From contig NZ_MLQQ01000007.1 in the NCBI RefSeq assembly GCF_001865995.1, positions 1 to 49,632 of the forward strand: 49,632 bases of DNA, in the 5' to 3' direction. A model generated the notes under the pieces. The model saw only the letters and a list, made by a program, of their open reading frames with translations. It did no database searches and was not told the DNA's origin. Both the position numbers and the translations under genes were made by a program. Shown in pieces: positions 45,232 to 49,632 of this stretch. Within the stretch, counting starts at the first letter, position 1; each line of letters opens with the position of its first letter. Origin of the DNA: Anaerobacillus arseniciselenatis. GTDB taxonomy: Bacteria > Bacillota > Bacilli > Bacillales > Anaerobacillaceae.

Positions 45232-46434
45232 TTATTTTATAATTCGTACTTGAACATTTTGGCGTCCCCATCTAAGTGCAGCACTGCGGTCGGACATGAA
45301 AATATCTATTTTTCGACCTTGGATGGCACTCCCAATATCAGCTGCTTTATATTGTCCTAATATTCTTCCGTTATGTCTCACTTCAACAACAGAACCTAGC
45401 GGAATGACGTTCGGGTCAACAGCAACGACATTTTTATTAGGGTTTGCTCTTAAATTTAATCCGGTATACGTGACTCCCGTACACCCTACACAGTAAGCAG
45501 TATACGCTGTCGCTTCAAATGTTCGCCACTCACCAGGTGTGCCACCACGTGAGACTTGTTGCTCTACCGGTTTTGTCCCTACAGCGACAATACGATCGGT
45601 ACTTTCTTGAACCGTTTCAGTTTTAATCAGTTCTCTTGATATTTCTTCACCATTTTCAAAGATAACTTCATAATGCTTTGCGACCTTCCCTTGTTCTCCT
45701 TTTTGAACTTCTCGCTCAGTTCCTCTTGTAAGCGAATTATCATTTCTAGACACAGTCGCAAAGTTTGTTGCTTCTTCCACAACATCGGTGACCTTTTCCA
45801 CTCTTACTACATTGATTTCACTATTTGCTTTAACGAATTTTTCTTTTTCTGGTTCAACTCGATCAAGCTCTCCTAAAGTAATCTCTTCTGCTTCTAAAAA
45901 GTCAGCGACCGTTGTCGAAGTCGTCCACACTTCCTTTTTTTCACCATCAGAATTTAACGTGACAGCAAATGCAGACTCGTAATTAACTTGCAAGTCCTCA
46001 GTAAGTTTCGTTTCTAGACTCGGTTTTATTTTATCGTAATCTTCTACTATTATGTTTAACTCTTCGAACAACTCTTCTATCGTATTTGCGGTCGTCCATA
46101 CTGGTGATCTTTCACCATCATTTGTCACATAAACTAAAATTGCAGGAGTCCAAACGACATTTACATCATTCGTCAACTCTGTTTCCAATGACGGTTCAAT
46201 AAAATCATGTTCTCCTACTAAAATATCATTCTCCAACATTAGTTCATCCACAGTCTTGGAATGAGTTTTCAGGGCTATTTCTTCGCCGTCTATTACTAGC
46301 GTCACTTGCGTTTTTGTTAACTCATACGTAGCAAAGCTCGCAACACCTATTAGTAATAGCATACTAACGATGGACATGATTAACCTTTTTCCAGTAAGTG
46401 AATCGGAAAAAAGTTTCTTCATGTTTGGTATCAT
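45232..46434 (-). CDS. yabE: Cell-wall-binding Rpf/Sps-like protein YabE (DUF348, G5, 3D domains)
   Basis: Exported peptidoglycan-active protein, probable lytic transglycosylase-like autolysin. An N-terminal signal anchor (RLIMSIVSMLLLIGVASFATYEL, in two stretches) precedes three DUF348 repeats (about 40-85, 95-143, 152-200), a G5 domain (about 210-290, with VEKVTDVVEEATNFAT) and a C-terminal 3D domain (about 315-400) with the three aspartates in AVDPNVIPLGS, KAADIGSAIQG and RKIDIFM. 400 residues against about 437 in B. subtilis. GGGGGAG nine bases before the ATG. Confidence 0.95.
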   Translation of the reverse strand: MIPNMKKLFSDSLTGKRLIMSIVSMLLLIGVASFATYELTKTQVTLVIDGEEIALKTHSKTVDELMLENDILVGEHDFIEPSLETELTNDVNVVWTPAILVYVTNDGERSPVWTTANTIEELFEELNIIVEDYDKIKPSLETKLTEDLQVNYESAFAVTLNSDGEKKEVWTTSTTVADFLEAEEITLGELDRVEPEKEKFVKANSEINVVRVEKVTDVVEEATNFATVSRNDNSLTRGTEREVQKGEQGKVAKHYEVIFENGEEISRELIKTETVQESTDRIVAVGTKPVEQQVSRGGTPGEWRTFEATAYTAYCVGCTGVTYTGLNLRANPNKNVVAVDPNVIPLGSVVEVRHNGRILGQYKAADIGSAIQGRKIDIFMSDRSAALRWGRQNVQVRIIK

Positions 46435-46463
46435 AGTGATAAACTCCCCCTTCTAAAGACCGA

Positions 46464-46492
46464 ATTATATACAGTTATGGAAGTCTTGTCAA
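46464..46492 (-). promoter_or_regulatory. yabE promoter (SigA)
   Basis: On the minus strand a fully consensus TTGACA (46487-46492), a 17-nt spacer and TATAAT (46464-46469), 30 nt upstream of the yabE ATG. Confidence 0.88.
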
Positions 46493-46567
46493 TGGAAATA
46501 AACCCCTCCTTTAGGAATTCTTAAGTAGTATTATCCATAAAAACGGTAAAAAAGGGTACATAAAACA

Positions 46568-46656
46568 TTCGACAAGACTAGCATATGACAATGGTTTTCG
46601 ATGTAGAACTAACGAGAAGATAGTTTTTCCTGGACAACACTCTATACTATTCGACA
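46568..46656 (-). promoter_or_regulatory. Two exact Spo0A-box sequences upstream of yabE
   Basis: TGTCGAA occurs on the minus strand at 46568-46574 and again at 46650-46656; CATCGAA, one or two mismatches away, lies between them. They are 76 and 158 bp upstream of the yabE -35 box. B. subtilis 0A box consensus is TGNCGAA. Function is inference. Confidence 0.35.
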
Positions 46657-46663
46657 AAAACGG

Positions 46664-47434
46664 CTATCGTTTTATAGCAAAAAGTTTTTTCGCATTTTCA
46701 TTTGTAACAGCTACTACTTCTTCATATGTAATATCTTTTAATTCAGCAATTGCTTCCGCTACTAGTTTAACATAACTCGGCTCATTGCGTTTACCACGAT
46801 ATGGATGGGGCGCTAAATAAGGGCAATCAGTTTCAATTAAAAGACGATCAAGCGGAATCTCTTTTGCAACCTCTTTCGGACGCTTTGCATTTTTAAACGT
46901 TACCGGACCTCCGAATGAAATATAAAAATTCATTTTTAAACATTGCTTGGCAATGTCTAAACTACTTCCGAAACAATGCATAATTCCACCTACAGCGCTT
47001 GCATCTTCTTCTTTTAAAATCGTCACTATATCTTCATGAGCATCGCGATTATGGATAATAATCGGCAAGTTGACTTTTTTAGCTAACTGAATTTGTTTAC
47101 GAAAAACTTCCTTTTGAACGTCTTTAGGTGACTTATCCCAATGGTAATCTAACCCCATCTCTCCTAACGCAACTACTTTAGGGTGACTGGCTAGTTCTTC
47201 TATCCACTTTAAGTGATCTTCAGTCATATCAATTGCATCTACTGGATGCCAACCAACCGCCGCATAAATAAAATCATAGTTTTCAGCTAAATTAATTGCC
47301 CCTTTGATCGTCTTTTCATCAAAGCCTACGACAACAATATTTGAGACGCCCTCTTCTTTTGCACGCTCAATAACGAGAGCAACATCCTCTTCAAATTGAT
47401 CCGCATTTAAATGGGCATGTGTGTCGAATAACAT
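46664..47434 (-). CDS. tatD: TatD-family metal-dependent DNase
   Basis: YabD of B. subtilis, a TIM-barrel hydrolase of the TatD family. Metal ligands: FDTHAHLNADQFEED (HxH), GEMGLDYHW, IIIHNRDAHED, MHCFG and LLIETDCPYLAPHPYRGKRNEP. 256 residues, normal length. GGAGG lies nine bases before the ATG. Family B copy 8 separates it from metS. Confidence 0.96.
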   Translation of the reverse strand: MLFDTHAHLNADQFEEDVALVIERAKEEGVSNIVVVGFDEKTIKGAINLAENYDFIYAAVGWHPVDAIDMTEDHLKWIEELASHPKVVALGEMGLDYHWDKSPKDVQKEVFRKQIQLAKKVNLPIIIHNRDAHEDIVTILKEEDASAVGGIMHCFGSSLDIAKQCLKMNFYISFGGPVTFKNAKRPKEVAKEIPLDRLLIETDCPYLAPHPYRGKRNEPSYVKLVAEAIAELKDITYEEVVAVTNENAKKLFAIKR

Positions 47435-47450
47435 TAAAAAAAACCTCCAC

Positions 47451-47544
47451 TTTGAGTTTTGAATTTTGAGTGTTGAGTGTTGAGTTTATGAAAGTTATGC
47501 TTCGAAGCTTTACTAACAACAACTCAACACTCTTCACTCAAAAT
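47451..47544. repeat. Family B heptad inverted repeat, copy 8
   Basis: Arms TTTGAGTTTTGAATTTTGAG and AACTCAACACTCTTCACTCA around the core GTTATGCTTCGAAGCTTTAC. It runs from 2 bp after the metS TAA to just before the tatD ribosome binding site. Confidence 0.85.
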
Positions 47545-47546
47545 TA

Positions 47547-49511
<1,965 letters not shown>

Positions 49512-49531
49512 CTATAAATATTGATATACCA

Positions 49532-49551
49532 ACGGTTTGAGCCGTTGGAGA
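49532..49551. repeat. Hairpin in the metS leader
   Basis: CCAACGG-TTTGAG-CCGTTGG is a perfect 7-bp inverted repeat 36 bp upstream of metS. No T run follows on either strand, so it is not a normal terminator. The rest of the leader runs out of the window. Confidence 0.6.
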
Positions 49552-49569
49552 AGTACCAAAAAAATATTT

Positions 49570-49576
49570 TTCGACA
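49570..49576 (-). promoter_or_regulatory. Possible Spo0A box upstream of metS
   Basis: An exact TGTCGAA on the minus strand. In B. subtilis this intergenic region also carries the Spo0A-repressed abrB promoter; abrB itself is not in the window, so the link is inference. Confidence 0.35.
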
Positions 49577-49632
49577 CGACCTCTAACATTATTTTTATAA
49601 TATGTGAAACTATGCCAATTGGTGGGTACGCT

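Noticed and set aside
46664..46690. A tatD terminator at the gene end (GCTAT-AAAACG-ATAGC then CGTTTTTG)
   Set aside because: The stem has only five base pairs with weak G/C content; too little to call.

Overview
The window is a low-GC chromosomal segment of an endospore-forming Bacillaceae bacterium, close to the replication origin and given here in reverse orientation: every recognised gene lies on the minus strand. Gene content and order match the Bacillus subtilis block from metS to the rrnW-type rRNA operon. Spore genes (spoIIE, yabP, yabQ, fin, spoVT, spoVG, an alpha/beta-type SASP, yabG) confirm a spore former. The 16S fragment at positions 1-187 fits Bacillaceae. An alkaliphilic relative such as Anaerobacillus or Alkalihalobacillus is only a guess.

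Layout in the direction of transcription (high to low coordinates): metS, tatD and yabE, with rnmV-ksgA (49.5-43.6 kb); yabG, veg, sspF-type SASP, ispE, purR-ridA, spoVG (43.5-38.4 kb); glmU, prs, ctc, pth, fin, mfd, spoVT (38.1-28.8 kb); yabM, yabN/mazG, rqcP, yabP-yabQ, divIC, yabR (28.5-22.7 kb); spoIIE, yabS, yabT, then a two-gene ThrE-type exporter that is not in the B. subtilis locus, then tilS, hpt, ftsH (22.4-12.1 kb); coaX, hslO, cysK (12.0-9.2 kb); the folate cluster pabB-pabA-pabC-folP-folB-folK-yazB-dusB followed by lysS (8.6-0.9 kb); and an rRNA operon leader with tandem promoters and the 5' end of 16S rRNA (0.9-0 kb). The tRNA genes found between yabR and spoIIE in B. subtilis are absent.

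Regulatory sites read well against known biology: a SigH promoter at spoVG, SigK at yabG, SigE at yabP, SigG at fin, tandem SigA promoters at veg and at the rRNA operon, a 22-nt-spacer Spo0A-type promoter at spoIIE, a PurBox pair at purR and a possible SigB promoter at ctc.

The unusual part is between the genes. At least four families of short inverted repeats occupy nearly all spacers. Family A is a 113-121 bp MITE-like element (six full copies and one 16-bp remnant), two copies with 4-bp target duplications. Family B consists of inverted arms of TTTTGAG-type heptads around a TTCGAA core; it runs from the stop codon of one gene to the ribosome binding site of the next, and three consecutive heptads place TGA in all three frames. 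Family C is a 100-190 bp hairpin with CACCAT/ATGGTG ends, and family E is a set of GTGTCTGACAC-containing hairpins that serve as terminators. One family A copy has inserted into a family B copy. The other striking point is that spoIIE, a gene essential for sporulation, is split by what looks like loss of one base near 20996, although its promoter and all neighbouring sporulation genes look intact.
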